NCBI RefSeq assembly: GCF_009876115.1
Contig: NZ_WWSY01000001.1
Location: 186,001 to 250,000, forward strand
Direction: 5' to 3'
Length of the DNA stretch: 64,000 nucleotides
Source of the DNA: Collinsella aerofaciens
GTDB lineage: Bacteria > Actinomycetota > Coriobacteriia > Coriobacteriales > Coriobacteriaceae
The translations under genes were made by a program, and so were the position numbers. Of the stretch, positions 50,187 to 59,364 are shown in pieces. Every line of letters begins with the position of its first letter. The first letter of the stretch is position 1. Below the pieces are notes generated by a model. That model had not been told where the DNA came from. It saw nothing but the letters and a program-made list of their open reading frames with translations, and did not search any database.

Positions 50187-51104
50187 TTAATTGGACTCGC
50201 CCACCAGGGCGCGGCAGAAATCTTTGGCGTTAAACTCCTGCAGGTCATCGACCTGCTCGCCCACGCCGATGCGCAGGATCGGGAGCTTGAGCTTCTCGGC
50301 CACGGCCATGGCGATACCGCCCTTAGCCGTGCCGTCGAGCTTAGTCATGATAATACCGTCCAGGCCCAGCGCCTCGTTAAACTCGAGCGCCTGGTTCAGA
50401 CCGTTCTGACCAGTGGCGGCATCGATCACAAGCACGACCGAAACCGGCATGGGGCCGGCGGCCATATTGGCGGCGCGCTTACGCGTCACGTTGACCACCT
50501 TGGCGAGCTCGCGCATGAGCTCGGGGCTCGTATGCAGACGACCGGCGGTGTCGATAAGCACCAGGTCGCTGCCGCGCCTGTCGGCCTCGTCGAGCACGTC
50601 GTAACAAACGCTCGCCGGGTCGGAGCCGCGGTCGCGCTTGATGACGGGAACACCGGCGCGCTGACCCCACACATCGAGCTGCTCGATGGCGGCGGCGCGG
50701 AAGGTATCGGCCGAACCGATCACGACATTCTTGCCGCGGGAAGCCATGGCGCTCGCAATCTTGCCGACCGTCGTGGTCTTGCCGGCACCGTTGATGCCCA
50801 CAAACAGCACGCAGCTCGGCGTATCGGAGAACGGATCGCGCTCGATGGGCACAAAGTGCTGCTCAAGCTGCTCGGCCAGAGCGCGACGAAGCTGCGGTGC
50901 GGTCTTGAGGTTCTTCTTGGCTGCGGCATCGCGCAGGTCATCGGAGACCTGAATAGCGACCTCGGCACCCATGTCACCCATAACGAGGGTGTCCTCAAGG
51001 TCCTCCCAAAAGTCCTCGTCGACCTCGCCGCCAAAGTAGAAGACCTCGTTGAGGGCCTCGCGGCTGCGCTCAAGTCCGCGCGAGAGAGCGTCAAAGAATC
51101 CCAT
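50187..51104 (-). CDS. ftsY: Signal recognition particle receptor FtsY
   Basis: 305 residues, minimal form without the acidic A domain. SRP receptor GTPase. G1 is GINGAGKTTT (104-112), DTAGRLHTSPELMREL and TKLDGTAKGG follow. The N-terminal helix MGFFDALSRGLERSR probably serves as membrane-targeting region. Overlaps the smc stop by TAATG. The order rnc-smc-ftsY-ffh is common in Gram-positives. Confidence 0.96.
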   Translation of the reverse strand: MGFFDALSRGLERSREALNEVFYFGGEVDEDFWEDLEDTLVMGDMGAEVAIQVSDDLRDAAAKKNLKTAPQLRRALAEQLEQHFVPIERDPFSDTPSCVLFVGINGAGKTTTVGKIASAMASRGKNVVIGSADTFRAAAIEQLDVWGQRAGVPVIKRDRGSDPASVCYDVLDEADRRGSDLVLIDTAGRLHTSPELMRELAKVVNVTRKRAANMAAGPMPVSVVLVIDAATGQNGLNQALEFNEALGLDGIIMTKLDGTAKGGIAMAVAEKLKLPILRIGVGEQVDDLQEFNAKDFCRALVGESN

Positions 51105-54100
51105 TATGCATTCACGACCTTTCCGGTTTCGCGATCGAGTTTTTGCGAGACGACGCGGCTGACGCCGTCGGCTTGCATCGAGACGCCATAGAGAACGTCA
51201 GCGTCCTCCATAGTACGGCGCTGATGCGAAATGACCAAGAGCTGTGTATCGGAACGCAGCACATCGAGGGCTCCGATGAGCTTGGACAGGTTGGCGTCAT
51301 CAAGCGCCGCCTCGACCTCGTCAAGCACATAGAACGGCACCGTGCGCGTGCGGTACACGGCAAAGAGCAGGGCGAGCGCCGTCAGACTCTTCTCGCCACC
51401 CGACATGAGCATCATCTTAGTAATGCGCTTGCCGCGCGGCTGCGCCACAACCTCAATGCCCGTCTCGGCAGGATGCTCGGGATCGGTCATCTCAAGATGA
51501 GCCTGGCCACCCGGGAACAGCATGGCGAAGATCTCGCGGAAGTTCGCGTCGACCTTCTCAAACGTCACCAGAAACGCCTTGCGCATCTTGCGATCAATGG
51601 CCACTGTGATCTTGGTGAGCGCCTTGCGCGCGCTCTCCAGATCGGCCAGCTGGTCCTCGATGTAGTCGGCGCGGCGCTTGAGCTGCTCGTACTCCTCCAT
51701 GGCAACCTGGTTCACGGGGCCCAGATTGTTGATATGACGCACGAGCTGGTTGAGCTCCCGCTCGGCGGCGTCGCGGTCGGTGGGAGCAGGAAGCATGAGC
51801 GCTTCCTCGAGCACTGTGGTGCCATCGGCGGTAATGGCCTTAATGGCGGCCTCTACCTGCACCTCAAGCTTGCCGCGTGCGACCTTGAACTCGTTTTGCG
51901 TGGCAGTGGCGGTATCGACCCGCTCCTTAGCGCGGGCAACCTCGGCCTTGGCATCCTCGATGGTCTTCTTGAGCGAAGCGGAGTCCGCCTCTTCCAGAGA
52001 GGCCTGGTCACGCAGGCGCGCTGCCCAATCCGATGCGCGTTCCAACAGGGCAGAATAGCGTTCGTGCATGGGGTCGACGCGCAGGCGCAGCAGCTCGAGC
52101 GAGCGCGAAGCCTGGCGTGTTCCGCGGATACGACGGTCGATGCCCTCAAGACGATGCTCAAGGTCGGGCACGCGGCCCTTCAGCGAACGCAGGCGCTCGC
52201 TCGTCTGGGCCAGGCGCACCTTGGCATCGGCGAGCTTACCGGCGGCCTCGGAATCGTCACGGCGAACGCGATCGAGCTCATCGTTGGCCTCGGCAATCTG
52301 GAGACCCAGGTCGCTTGCCTGTGCACGCGCCTCGTCACGCGAACGGGTGAGTTCGTCAACGCGCGGGCGCGCAGCGCGAACGGCCTCGGCGGCCTGCTCG
52401 CGGCGCTTGGAGATGCGCACGCGCTCGACCTCGGCGTTGTTGGCGCTTTGCTCCAGGCGGCCAATCTCGGAGAGCAGCGAGCGGCGCTCGCCCTCAAGAC
52501 GGGCGATCTCGCCGGCGGCATCGCCCTCGGCAGCACGCGCCTCCTCAACGGCCGCATTGGCCTCGACGACCTGATCCGACACATGCTCAAACACAGCAGC
52601 CAGATCGGGTTCCAGGCCCTCGAGCTCACGGATGCGGCGCTTGCGCTCCAAGGCACCCGAAGCCTCGCCGGCATCGAGCCCCACGCGCACCAGACCACCA
52701 CAGCTCACGCGGGCGCCATCGGGAGTCACGTAGGTCACACCGTCAACGACAGGGGCAGCCAACGCGGCAGCCAAGTCATCGACCACGTAATAGCCGCCGA
52801 GAAGGGCCTCGACAACCGGGCCATAACCGGAGCGCACGGACAGACGATCGACCAGACGCGTACCGGCAGCGCCATTGGCAGCAGCACCGCCGCTCACGCC
52901 GCGCGCCATCAGCAGTGCCTCACCCGAGGCCTTCTTCTGGTCCAGGGCAGCGCGACCGGCGCGCTCGAGTGCGGCAGCGTTATCGAACAGCAGGGCATCG
53001 ATATCACCTGCGAGCAGCTGCTCAACCAGACCCTCGAGCTCACGCGGTGCCTCGAGCACATCGCCCAGACGGCCCGAAACATCGTCGCCCAGCGCGCCCA
53101 CCAGACGGCTCACCAGCGGCGAGCTGTCTGCCATGCGGGCATCGAGCTTCTTTTGGCTGGCAAGCTCCGAGCGAACCTCGGACAGCTTGTTGCGCGCTTC
53201 GCTCTCGCGATTACGCAGGTCCTTGAGGGCAGCGCGTGCCGTCTCGGTGGCCTCGCGCGCATCGTTCTGGGCCTGACGAGCCGCCTCAAGGGCACTCTCA
53301 AGCTCCTCAGCACGGTCGCGACGGCTCTCGAGCGAGGCCGTGACCTCCTCGAGCTGTTCATCGATCTGCTCCAAGCGCGAGGCGTACATGTTGTCCTCAA
53401 CCTCGGCGTTACTCAGCGAGTCCTTCACCTTGGCGAGTTCGAGCGCCGCGTTATCGGCCCGACGCTGCACATCGCGTTGCTCACGCGTAAGCTGCGAAAT
53501 CTGATTGTCGAGAGCCACGCGTCGCTCGTGGAGCTCAGCGGCGGCAGGACCAGCGGCGTCAACGTCCTCCTGGGCCTGCATGTGCGCGCCGGTCACTTCC
53601 TCAAGCTGTGCACGCGCGTCCTCGAGCTCCTCGACCACGCGACGACGCTGATGCTCGGAGCTCGAGATCTGGCCACGCATGTCGGACAGGCGCGACACCA
53701 TGTTGTGGCCCTTTTCCTCGAGCAGGCGCATATCGGAGTTAATGCGGCCGACCACGTCTTGCATATGGCGGCGCTGCTCGCCCAGGTCGCCCACAAACAG
53801 GCCCTTTTCCTCGAGCATAACCTGGAGCTTCTCGAGCTCGCGCTCCTTTTCGCCCATGCGGTACTGCGCAAGCTCCAGCTCGGCGGCGCCTTCCTTGGAG
53901 CGGCTCTCCAGGTCGTTCCACTGCGACTGCAGCGAACGCAGCTCGTCGACGGCTAGCATCTGCGTAAGCTCGTTCGCGCGCGAGGACAGCTCTTTGTACT
54001 TGCGCGCACGATCGACCTGACGCTCCAGCGGTCGCAGCTGACGGGCGATTTCCTTATTGATGTCGCGGGCACGCGTCAGGTGCTCGTCCATCGACTTAAT

Positions 54101-54640
54101 CTTTTTGAGCGCACGCTCCTTGCGGCGTTTGTGCTTGGAAATACCGGCGGCCTCCTCGATGAGGGCGCGGCGCTCCTCGGGGCGGCTCTGCAAAATGGCG
54201 TCGAGCTTGCCCTGGCTGATGATGGAATGCGTATCCTTGCCCAAGCCCGAATCGTGTAGGATGTCCTGAATGTCCATCAGGCGGCACGGACTCGAGTTGA
54301 TGAGGTACTCGCTTTCGCCCGAGCGATACATACGACGGGTGATGGCGACCTCGTCAAAGTCGACGGGCAGCATATGGTCCGAGTTATCGAGCACCAGCGT
54401 GACCTCGGCGACACCCACCGGCTTGCGCGCTGACGAGCCCGAGAAGATGACATCCTCCATGGCCTGGCCGCGCAGCTGCTTGGCGCTCTGCTCGCCCAGG
54501 ACCCACAGAATCGAGTCAGAGATGTTCGATTTTCCCGAGCCGTTGGGACCGACGATGACGGTCAGGCCCGGCTCAAACGTCATATGGGCGCGGTCGGCAA
54601 ACGACTTGAACCCTTTGAGCGTGAGGGACTTGAGATACAC
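51104..54640 (-). CDS. smc: Chromosome segregation protein SMC
   Basis: 1178 residues, GTG start after GAGGAACC. Condensin ATPase for chromosome organisation. Walker A GPNGSGKSN is at 31-39; two long coiled coils surround a hinge near residues 500-660 with conserved Gly-rich segments; the C-terminal head has LMLMSGGEKSLTALALLFA-type ABC signature (read as SGGEKSLTALALLFA) and Walker B PFYVLDEVEAALDDAN. Full length. No scpA or scpB in the window. Confidence 0.97.
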   Translation of the reverse strand: MYLKSLTLKGFKSFADRAHMTFEPGLTVIVGPNGSGKSNISDSILWVLGEQSAKQLRGQAMEDVIFSGSSARKPVGVAEVTLVLDNSDHMLPVDFDEVAITRRMYRSGESEYLINSSPCRLMDIQDILHDSGLGKDTHSIISQGKLDAILQSRPEERRALIEEAAGISKHKRRKERALKKIKSMDEHLTRARDINKEIARQLRPLERQVDRARKYKELSSRANELTQMLAVDELRSLQSQWNDLESRSKEGAAELELAQYRMGEKERELEKLQVMLEEKGLFVGDLGEQRRHMQDVVGRINSDMRLLEEKGHNMVSRLSDMRGQISSSEHQRRRVVEELEDARAQLEEVTGAHMQAQEDVDAAGPAAAELHERRVALDNQISQLTREQRDVQRRADNAALELAKVKDSLSNAEVEDNMYASRLEQIDEQLEEVTASLESRRDRAEELESALEAARQAQNDAREATETARAALKDLRNRESEARNKLSEVRSELASQKKLDARMADSSPLVSRLVGALGDDVSGRLGDVLEAPRELEGLVEQLLAGDIDALLFDNAAALERAGRAALDQKKASGEALLMARGVSGGAAANGAAGTRLVDRLSVRSGYGPVVEALLGGYYVVDDLAAALAAPVVDGVTYVTPDGARVSCGGLVRVGLDAGEASGALERKRRIRELEGLEPDLAAVFEHVSDQVVEANAAVEEARAAEGDAAGEIARLEGERRSLLSEIGRLEQSANNAEVERVRISKRREQAAEAVRAARPRVDELTRSRDEARAQASDLGLQIAEANDELDRVRRDDSEAAGKLADAKVRLAQTSERLRSLKGRVPDLEHRLEGIDRRIRGTRQASRSLELLRLRVDPMHERYSALLERASDWAARLRDQASLEEADSASLKKTIEDAKAEVARAKERVDTATATQNEFKVARGKLEVQVEAAIKAITADGTTVLEEALMLPAPTDRDAAERELNQLVRHINNLGPVNQVAMEEYEQLKRRADYIEDQLADLESARKALTKITVAIDRKMRKAFLVTFEKVDANFREIFAMLFPGGQAHLEMTDPEHPAETGIEVVAQPRGKRITKMMLMSGGEKSLTALALLFAVYRTRTVPFYVLDEVEAALDDANLSKLIGALDVLRSDTQLLVISHQRRTMEDADVLYGVSMQADGVSRVVSQKLDRETGKVVNA

Positions 54641-54650
54641 GGTTCCTCGC

Positions 54651-55376
54651 TTAAACAGGCTTCTTGTTGAGAATCACGCCGTTGGTGGTGTAGCCCATGC
54701 GGTCAAGTGCCTCGAGTGCAGCGGCTCCCTCGGCTTCCTTCTTTGAGGAGCCGGAGCCGCGACCCTGGCGAATACCATCGATCAACACCACGGCGGTAAA
54801 GGTGGGCGCATGCGCAGGGCCCTCGGAGCCGACCAGCTTGTACGCGGGAGGCTCGTGGCCGTCGGCCTGCACGCACTCCTGCAAATACGACTTGGGGTTC
54901 GCAGGGTGCTCGGCACGCTCGGATGCCAAATGTGGCTTAAGCGTACGGTGGATAAACTCCGCCGCGGCATCCCAGCCGGCGTCCAGATACAGCGCGCCCA
55001 CGAGCGACTCGTAGACGTTCTCGAGCGCCGAGTGCAGGCCGCGCGCGCCGGTACCGGTCTCGGAGGCACCAAAGATGATGATGTCATCGATACCCAGCTC
55101 GTGCGATACCTCGGACAGCGTGGCGCCCGAGACAAGGGACACCTTCAGGCGCGTGAGCTTGCCCTCGTCAAACTCCGGATAGGACACAAACAGGGAGCGT
55201 GCGACAACGGCGCCCAAAATGGAATCACCCAAGAACTCAAGGCGCTCGTAGCTTGCCGAGACTGGCTGGCCCTCGACGGCCGAAGGATGCGTAAGGGCCG
55301 CGCGCAGCAGCACCTTGTCATTGAACTCGTGGCCCAGAATCTCCTGGGCGCGCGTAAGTCGTTCGGATAAAGCCAA
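54651..55376 (-). CDS. rnc: Ribonuclease III
   Basis: 241 residues with TTG start; GGGAGG lies about 10 nt upstream. Cleaves double-stranded RNA in rRNA and mRNA processing. The signature YERLEFLGDSILG (residues 44-56) carries catalytic Glu and Asp, and NVYESLVGALYLDAG supplies the second Glu. The dsRBD spans about 155-230 (PKSYLQECVQ, SSKKEAEGAAALEAL). Begins 4 nt before the acpP stop region, after acpP. Confidence 0.95.
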   Translation of the reverse strand: MALSERLTRAQEILGHEFNDKVLLRAALTHPSAVEGQPVSASYERLEFLGDSILGAVVARSLFVSYPEFDEGKLTRLKVSLVSGATLSEVSHELGIDDIIIFGASETGTGARGLHSALENVYESLVGALYLDAGWDAAAEFIHRTLKPHLASERAEHPANPKSYLQECVQADGHEPPAYKLVGSEGPAHAPTFTAVVLIDGIRQGRGSGSSKKEAEGAAALEALDRMGYTTNGVILNKKPV

Positions 55377-55379
55377 GAC

Positions 55380-55622
55380 CTAAGCCTCCCTGGCGTTTTC
55401 GATCGCGTCGACGGCGTCGGCGACAGAGTTGAGCGAGAGCAGGGTCTCGTCATCGATCTCGAGATTGAACTCGTCCTCGATAGCCGTAACCAGTTGCAGG
55501 CGCTCGAGCGAGTTGGCATCGAGGTCGTCAAAGGTGGTCTCATCGCTAATTTCGGCAACATCGACGCCCAGAACGTCAGCAGCGACCTCGGCGATCTTGT
55601 CGAAGATTTCGGAGCGGTCCAT
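55380..55622 (-). CDS. acpP: Acyl carrier protein
   Basis: 80 residues. Carries fatty acyl chains on a 4'-phosphopantetheine arm. The attachment Ser38 lies in DDLDANSLERLQLV, where most bacteria have LGADSLD. It is strongly acidic, four-helical. GAGGAAG is 5 nt before the ATG. It sits between plsX and rnc as in many genomes (plsX-acpP-rnc). Confidence 0.94.
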   Translation of the reverse strand: MDRSEIFDKIAEVAADVLGVDVAEISDETTFDDLDANSLERLQLVTAIEDEFNLEIDDETLLSLNSVADAVDAIENAREA

Positions 55623-55746
55623 AGCGCTTCCTCTCATAGTGCATGAATACCAAAAGAATGGTACCGCCCGGGCGGTACCAAGACACGGTTCTGATTCTAC
55701 CCCACGAAGCAGGCCGCGAGGCACATAACAGCGCTCTAACTCGCTC

Positions 55747-56766
55747 TTACAAAACGATGCCGTCCATGGAGTTGGCGACGTTCTCGACCAGCCCCGCGCG
55801 CACGGCTTCGGCCGCCGCGAGCGTACCGTTTTTAACAGCCTCGACCGATGTGGCGCCATGGCCGATCAGGACCACGCCACGCAGGCCCAAAAGAATCGCG
55901 CCGCCCTTGGCATCACCAGAGAGCTTGGCCTTAATCTCGCGCATCTGCTTTTTGATGAGCAGCGCGGCGATCTTGGTGCCGAGCGAGGCCATAAAGGCGC
56001 CCTTGAGCTCCTGCAGCAAAAACTTGGCAGCGCCCTCGGTAGCCTTGAGAGCGATATTGCCCGACATGCCGTCGGCAACAACGACATCGAAATTGCCCGA
56101 GGTGAGGTCGGTGCCTTCGCAGTTGCCCACAAAGCCGGGAACGGCGGCTTTCATGGCCGGGAAGCAGGCCTTGGTAAAGTTGGAACCCTTCTCATCCTCG
56201 GTGCCATTGGCAAGCAGGCCCACGCGAGGATGCTCGATGCCCAGGACAACGCGGGCATAGGCGCTACCCATCTGGGCAAAACGCACCATGTCGTCGACCT
56301 CGACATCGGGGTTGGCGCCCATATCGCACAGCACCGTCAGACCGCCGGCGCGATTGGGCAGCGCATTGGTCAGACAAGGGCGCACCGGCTGCTTCTTGCC
56401 TTCGGCCATATATCTAAACGGTGTGACGTAGGCGGTCGCGGCAGCTGTCATGGCGCCGGTCGAGCCGGCGGAGAAGAACGCGTCCGCATTTCCCTTCTTG
56501 ATGGCGCGGCACGACAGCACGATCGACGATTTACGCTTGGTCATCACGGCGCGAATGGGATCGTCATCCATGGCGATAACGTCGGGTGCCTCAAGGGCCT
56601 CAACACGTGCATGGGCCGCGGCAAAGGGATTGACGATTTCGGCGGGGCCAACTGCCAAGACCTCGATATCGGGATCGGCGGCAAGTGCGGCCTCGATACC
56701 ATCGAGAACAACCTGAGGCTTCTCGTCTCCGCCCACAACGTCTACACAAACGCGAACGTTACTCAT
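55747..56766 (-). CDS. plsX: Phosphate acyltransferase PlsX
   Basis: 339 residues. Makes acyl-phosphate from acyl-ACP in phospholipid synthesis. Family landmarks: VCVDVVGGDEKPQ near the start (MGGD in most bacteria is VGGD here), SAGSTGAMTAAA, RPCLTNALPNRAG and VVVADGMSGNIALKATEG. AAGGAG stands 8 nt before the ATG at 56766. A hairpin lies upstream at 56783-56813. Function fits neighbours acpP and rpmF. Confidence 0.94.
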   Translation of the reverse strand: MSNVRVCVDVVGGDEKPQVVLDGIEAALAADPDIEVLAVGPAEIVNPFAAAHARVEALEAPDVIAMDDDPIRAVMTKRKSSIVLSCRAIKKGNADAFFSAGSTGAMTAAATAYVTPFRYMAEGKKQPVRPCLTNALPNRAGGLTVLCDMGANPDVEVDDMVRFAQMGSAYARVVLGIEHPRVGLLANGTEDEKGSNFTKACFPAMKAAVPGFVGNCEGTDLTSGNFDVVVADGMSGNIALKATEGAAKFLLQELKGAFMASLGTKIAALLIKKQMREIKAKLSGDAKGGAILLGLRGVVLIGHGATSVEAVKNGTLAAAEAVRAGLVENVANSMDGIVL

Positions 56767-56782
56767 ATACATGCTCCTTATA

Positions 56783-56813
56783 CAAAAATGGCCGACTCAT
56801 TGAGCCGGCCATT
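56783..56813 (-). terminator. Hairpin terminator or attenuator between rpmF and plsX
   Basis: AATGGCCG/CGGCCATT 8-bp stem with 11-nt loop, then TTTTTG on the minus strand, 17 nt before the plsX start. Partial read-through would set rpmF:plsX ratios. Confidence 0.65.
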
Positions 56814-56853
56814 GTGGTTCCATTTGGAACGGCATCGCATCCAGAGTATACCG

Positions 56854-57033
56854 TTACTCGGTAACGATAACCTCGCGGTCCTTGTAGAAACCGCAGCTGG
56901 GGCACACGTGGTGCGGAAGCTTGACAGCGCCGCAACGGGGGCACGTGGACTGAGCCGCAGCCGAGATCTTCATGTTGGCGGAACGACGGGTGTGAGTGCG
57001 GATACGACCCTGCTTTTGTTTAGGTACGGGCAT
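56854..57033 (-). CDS. rpmF: 50S ribosomal protein L32
   Basis: 59 residues. Reads MPVPKQKQGRIRTHTRRSAN at the N-terminus, then a CPRC...CPSC zinc ribbon (CPRCGAVKLPHHVCPSCG) and a short basic end. Matches the zinc-binding L32 type. A ribosome site AGGAAGGTC precedes the ATG. It follows yceD by 64 nt, the widespread yceD-rpmF-plsX order. Confidence 0.96.
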   Translation of the reverse strand: MPVPKQKQGRIRTHTRRSANMKISAAAQSTCPRCGAVKLPHHVCPSCGFYKDREVIVTE

Positions 57034-57097
57034 AGTGACCTTCCTTATGAACTATCCAGTGTGGCGATTACGCGCAAGTAGCGATACTACCACAGTT

Positions 57098-57652
57098 TTA
57101 CTCATCGAGCTTGAGATTCTTCAATGCTGCAAATGGATTTTCCGTGGCAGCGGCCCATTCTGCCTCTGCCTGTGCGGCGCAATCGCATTGCTCGACGTTG
57201 AGATTGCAACCGCAAGTGGGACACAGACCGCGGCAATCGGGCTTGCAGAGCACCACAAACGGCGTGTCCATGACGACCGCGTCGTTGATGGGCTCACCCA
57301 GATCGACGATGCGGTCCTCACCCAGGAGCTCGTAGCCGTCCTCGAAGGCCTCGGGATCCTCGGGCTCCTCGAAGAGGTAGAACTCCTCGATCTCGCCGGC
57401 GATATCAAACGAAGCGGGCTCCAGGCAACGGTCGCACTCGCCGGTAGCGTGCGCGCGGACCATGCCCGTGAGCAAGACACCGGTACCGGCATTGGTAAAG
57501 ACAACGTCGTAGTCGATGCCGTCCTGTAGCTGGTACTCCTTCTCGCCCACCGTGTAGGTGGCGACATCGACCTTGCCGGTCAGCGGATACGAATCTCCGG
57601 GAAACTCGAGCTGCTCGGAAAGATCGACGGTAACGCTCGGGAACTCAGCCAT
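57098..57652 (-). CDS. yceD: YceD/DUF177 family protein
   Basis: 184 residues. Conserved partner of rpmF; the family is implicated in 23S rRNA accumulation in plants and bacteria. The CDRCLEP motif is near residue 88, and a Cys cluster CKPDCRGLCPTCGCNLNVEQC near residue 150 suggests metal binding. ATG overlaps the preceding gene's stop (TAATG), implying coupling. Confidence 0.85.
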   Translation of the reverse strand: MAEFPSVTVDLSEQLEFPGDSYPLTGKVDVATYTVGEKEYQLQDGIDYDVVFTNAGTGVLLTGMVRAHATGECDRCLEPASFDIAGEIEEFYLFEEPEDPEAFEDGYELLGEDRIVDLGEPINDAVVMDTPFVVLCKPDCRGLCPTCGCNLNVEQCDCAAQAEAEWAAATENPFAALKNLKLDE

Positions 57653-58149
57653 TACCACTGACCATTCTGTTGGGCGGCACCCTCGTTGAGCTGCTGACGG
57701 CAACGGGTAACGGTGCCGGTCAGGCTCTTGAGGTTCTCCTCCAGGTGCGTAAAGACCTGCTCTGCGTAGTCCTCGGCAGCATAACGCGTCTCGCGCTCGT
57801 ACTGCTGGGCACGATCGCGGATGTCGTCGGCCTGCTGCTGGGCTAAGCGGACGATCTCCTGCTCACCGGCAATGGTGAGGGCCTGCTGCTGAGCGTCGGC
57901 GATGATGGAATCGGCCTGAGCGGCGGCGGAAGCCATAAGCTCCTCGCGCTCCTTAAGGATACGGCGGGACTTCTGCCACTCCTCGGGATAGCTCATGCGG
58001 ATCTCGTCGAGGATGTTGAAGAACACGTCGGCGTCGATGACCTTGAACTGAGCGTTCTTGCCGAAAGGCGGCTTGGCTTCCTCGATCAGCCCTTCGAGCT
58101 CATCGACCAAGCTGACGATCCTATCGCCAGGAAAATTCTCGCCCGGCAT
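57652..58149 (-). CDS. Coiled-coil protein, DivIVA-like layout
   Basis: 165 residues, no family recognised with certainty. After RIVSLVDELEGLIEEAKPP, a helical heptad region from about residue 60 to 150 is rich in Gln, Ala, Glu and Arg (AQADSIIADAQQQALTIAG). The composition recalls DivIVA/GpsB-like or F0 b-subunit-like scaffold proteins. AAGGAG is 6 nt before the ATG. It sits between coaD and yceD in the operon; a cell-division or envelope scaffold is possible but not shown. Confidence 0.7.
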   Translation of the reverse strand: MPGENFPGDRIVSLVDELEGLIEEAKPPFGKNAQFKVIDADVFFNILDEIRMSYPEEWQKSRRILKEREELMASAAAQADSIIADAQQQALTIAGEQEIVRLAQQQADDIRDRAQQYERETRYAAEDYAEQVFTHLEENLKSLTGTVTRCRQQLNEGAAQQNGQW

Positions 58150-58217
58150 CCGGTCTCCTTTCATAGGTAACATATCATCGTGCTAGTTTACCACATGCCA
58201 CCAGGCAATAAAAAACG

Positions 58218-58715
58218 TCACGAAAAGCGATGTCTGAGCGCTTCGACCACGTTGGGCGGGACAAACGTCGATACATCGCTGCCGAGTGAGGCGATCTGGC
58301 GAACGACCGAGCTCGAGATATAGCCGTACTGCGGCGCACTCATGACAAAGATGGACTCCAGCTCGTTATCCAAGCGATAGTTGAGATCTGCCTGCTGCAG
58401 CTCGTACTCAAAGTCGGTCATGGCGCGCAGGCCCTTGACCACGGCCCCCGCCCCCTGCTCGCGAGCGAAGTCGACCAAGAGGCCGGTAAAGGGCAGGACC
58501 TCGACGCCGTCGATATCACCGAGCGCCTCGCGGGCCAGCGCCACGCGCTCATCGAGCATAAACGTGGTGCCCACACCGTTTTTACCCTGCGACTCGGCGA
58601 CAGCGACTATCACGCTGGGAAAGATGCGGCGGGCGCGGCGGATCACATCGATATGGCCAAACGTGATGGGATCGAAGGTGCCCGGGACGATCACGCGGTT
58701 GATGGTGTCACTCAT
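58218..58715 (-). CDS. coaD: Phosphopantetheine adenylyltransferase
   Basis: 165 residues. Penultimate step of coenzyme A synthesis. The nucleotidyltransferase HxGH-type motif is GTFDPITFGHIDVI, and the ISSS motif is YGYISSSVVRQIA. AGGAG is 7 nt before the ATG, which overlaps the rsmD stop by 8 bp. rsmD-coaD is a conserved pair. Confidence 0.96.
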   Translation of the reverse strand: MSDTINRVIVPGTFDPITFGHIDVIRRARRIFPSVIVAVAESQGKNGVGTTFMLDERVALAREALGDIDGVEVLPFTGLLVDFAREQGAGAVVKGLRAMTDFEYELQQADLNYRLDNELESIFVMSAPQYGYISSSVVRQIASLGSDVSTFVPPNVVEALRHRFS

Positions 58716-59364
58716 GGGCGTTCTCCTGAACCGTCGTGGCATCGTTGTTGTGAGCATCGGTGCCGGCGCAATCTTCCTTACCATCGTCATCGCCGACCCA
58801 ACGAAGCAGGTCGACCGAGGTAATGCCGTAGCGCTTCTCGCGCGCGATCTCAAAGCCTGCCGGATGCGCGCCCGCATCGGCGGCGGCATGCTCAAACAGG
58901 GCATAAGCGCCAGGTGCAAGCAGACCCTGCTGAGCCAGGTTCTGCAGCAGCTCCTCGACCGGCTCGGCACCAAAAGCATAGGGCGGGTCGAGCAGGACCA
59001 GATCAAAGGGGCCGCCCGGCACACGACCGCGCGAAGCACTCGCCAGCATGTCGCCCGTTATCACGCGCCAACGCGCACGGTCACGGCAGAGCGACTCGAT
59101 ATTCTTGGTAATGAGCCGCGCGGCATTCCGATCGATCTCGAACGTCGTGAGCGAGCGGGCACCACGTGAGAGCATCTCTAACCCTAAGGCACCGGAGCCG
59201 CCAAAGGCGTCCAGCACGCGGACCTCGTCCAGATCGAAGTCAAATGCCGACATGACCATAGATGCGCATGCCTCGCGCACGCGATCGGTCGTGGGGCGGG
59301 TGACATCGCGACCACGGGGCTCCTCGATCTTACGACCGCGCCATTCGCCGCCGATGATTCTCAT
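58708..59364 (-). CDS. rsmD: 16S rRNA (guanine966-N2)-methyltransferase RsmD
   Basis: 218 residues. The SAM-binding VLDAFGGSGALGLEMLSRGA and catalytic NPPY-type LLDPPYAFG are present. An extra polar C-terminus of about 30 residues (WVGDDDGKEDCAGTDAHNN) extends beyond the fold. Overlaps recG by 4 bp (ATGA). Confidence 0.93.
   Translation of the reverse strand: MRIIGGEWRGRKIEEPRGRDVTRPTTDRVREACASMVMSAFDFDLDEVRVLDAFGGSGALGLEMLSRGARSLTTFEIDRNAARLITKNIESLCRDRARWRVITGDMLASASRGRVPGGPFDLVLLDPPYAFGAEPVEELLQNLAQQGLLAPGAYALFEHAAADAGAHPAGFEIAREKRYGITSVDLLRWVGDDDGKEDCAGTDAHNNDATTVQENAHE

Noticed and set aside
51143..53956. 937-codon open plus-strand frame
   Set aside because: Antisense of smc; the coiled-coil coding strand is clear.
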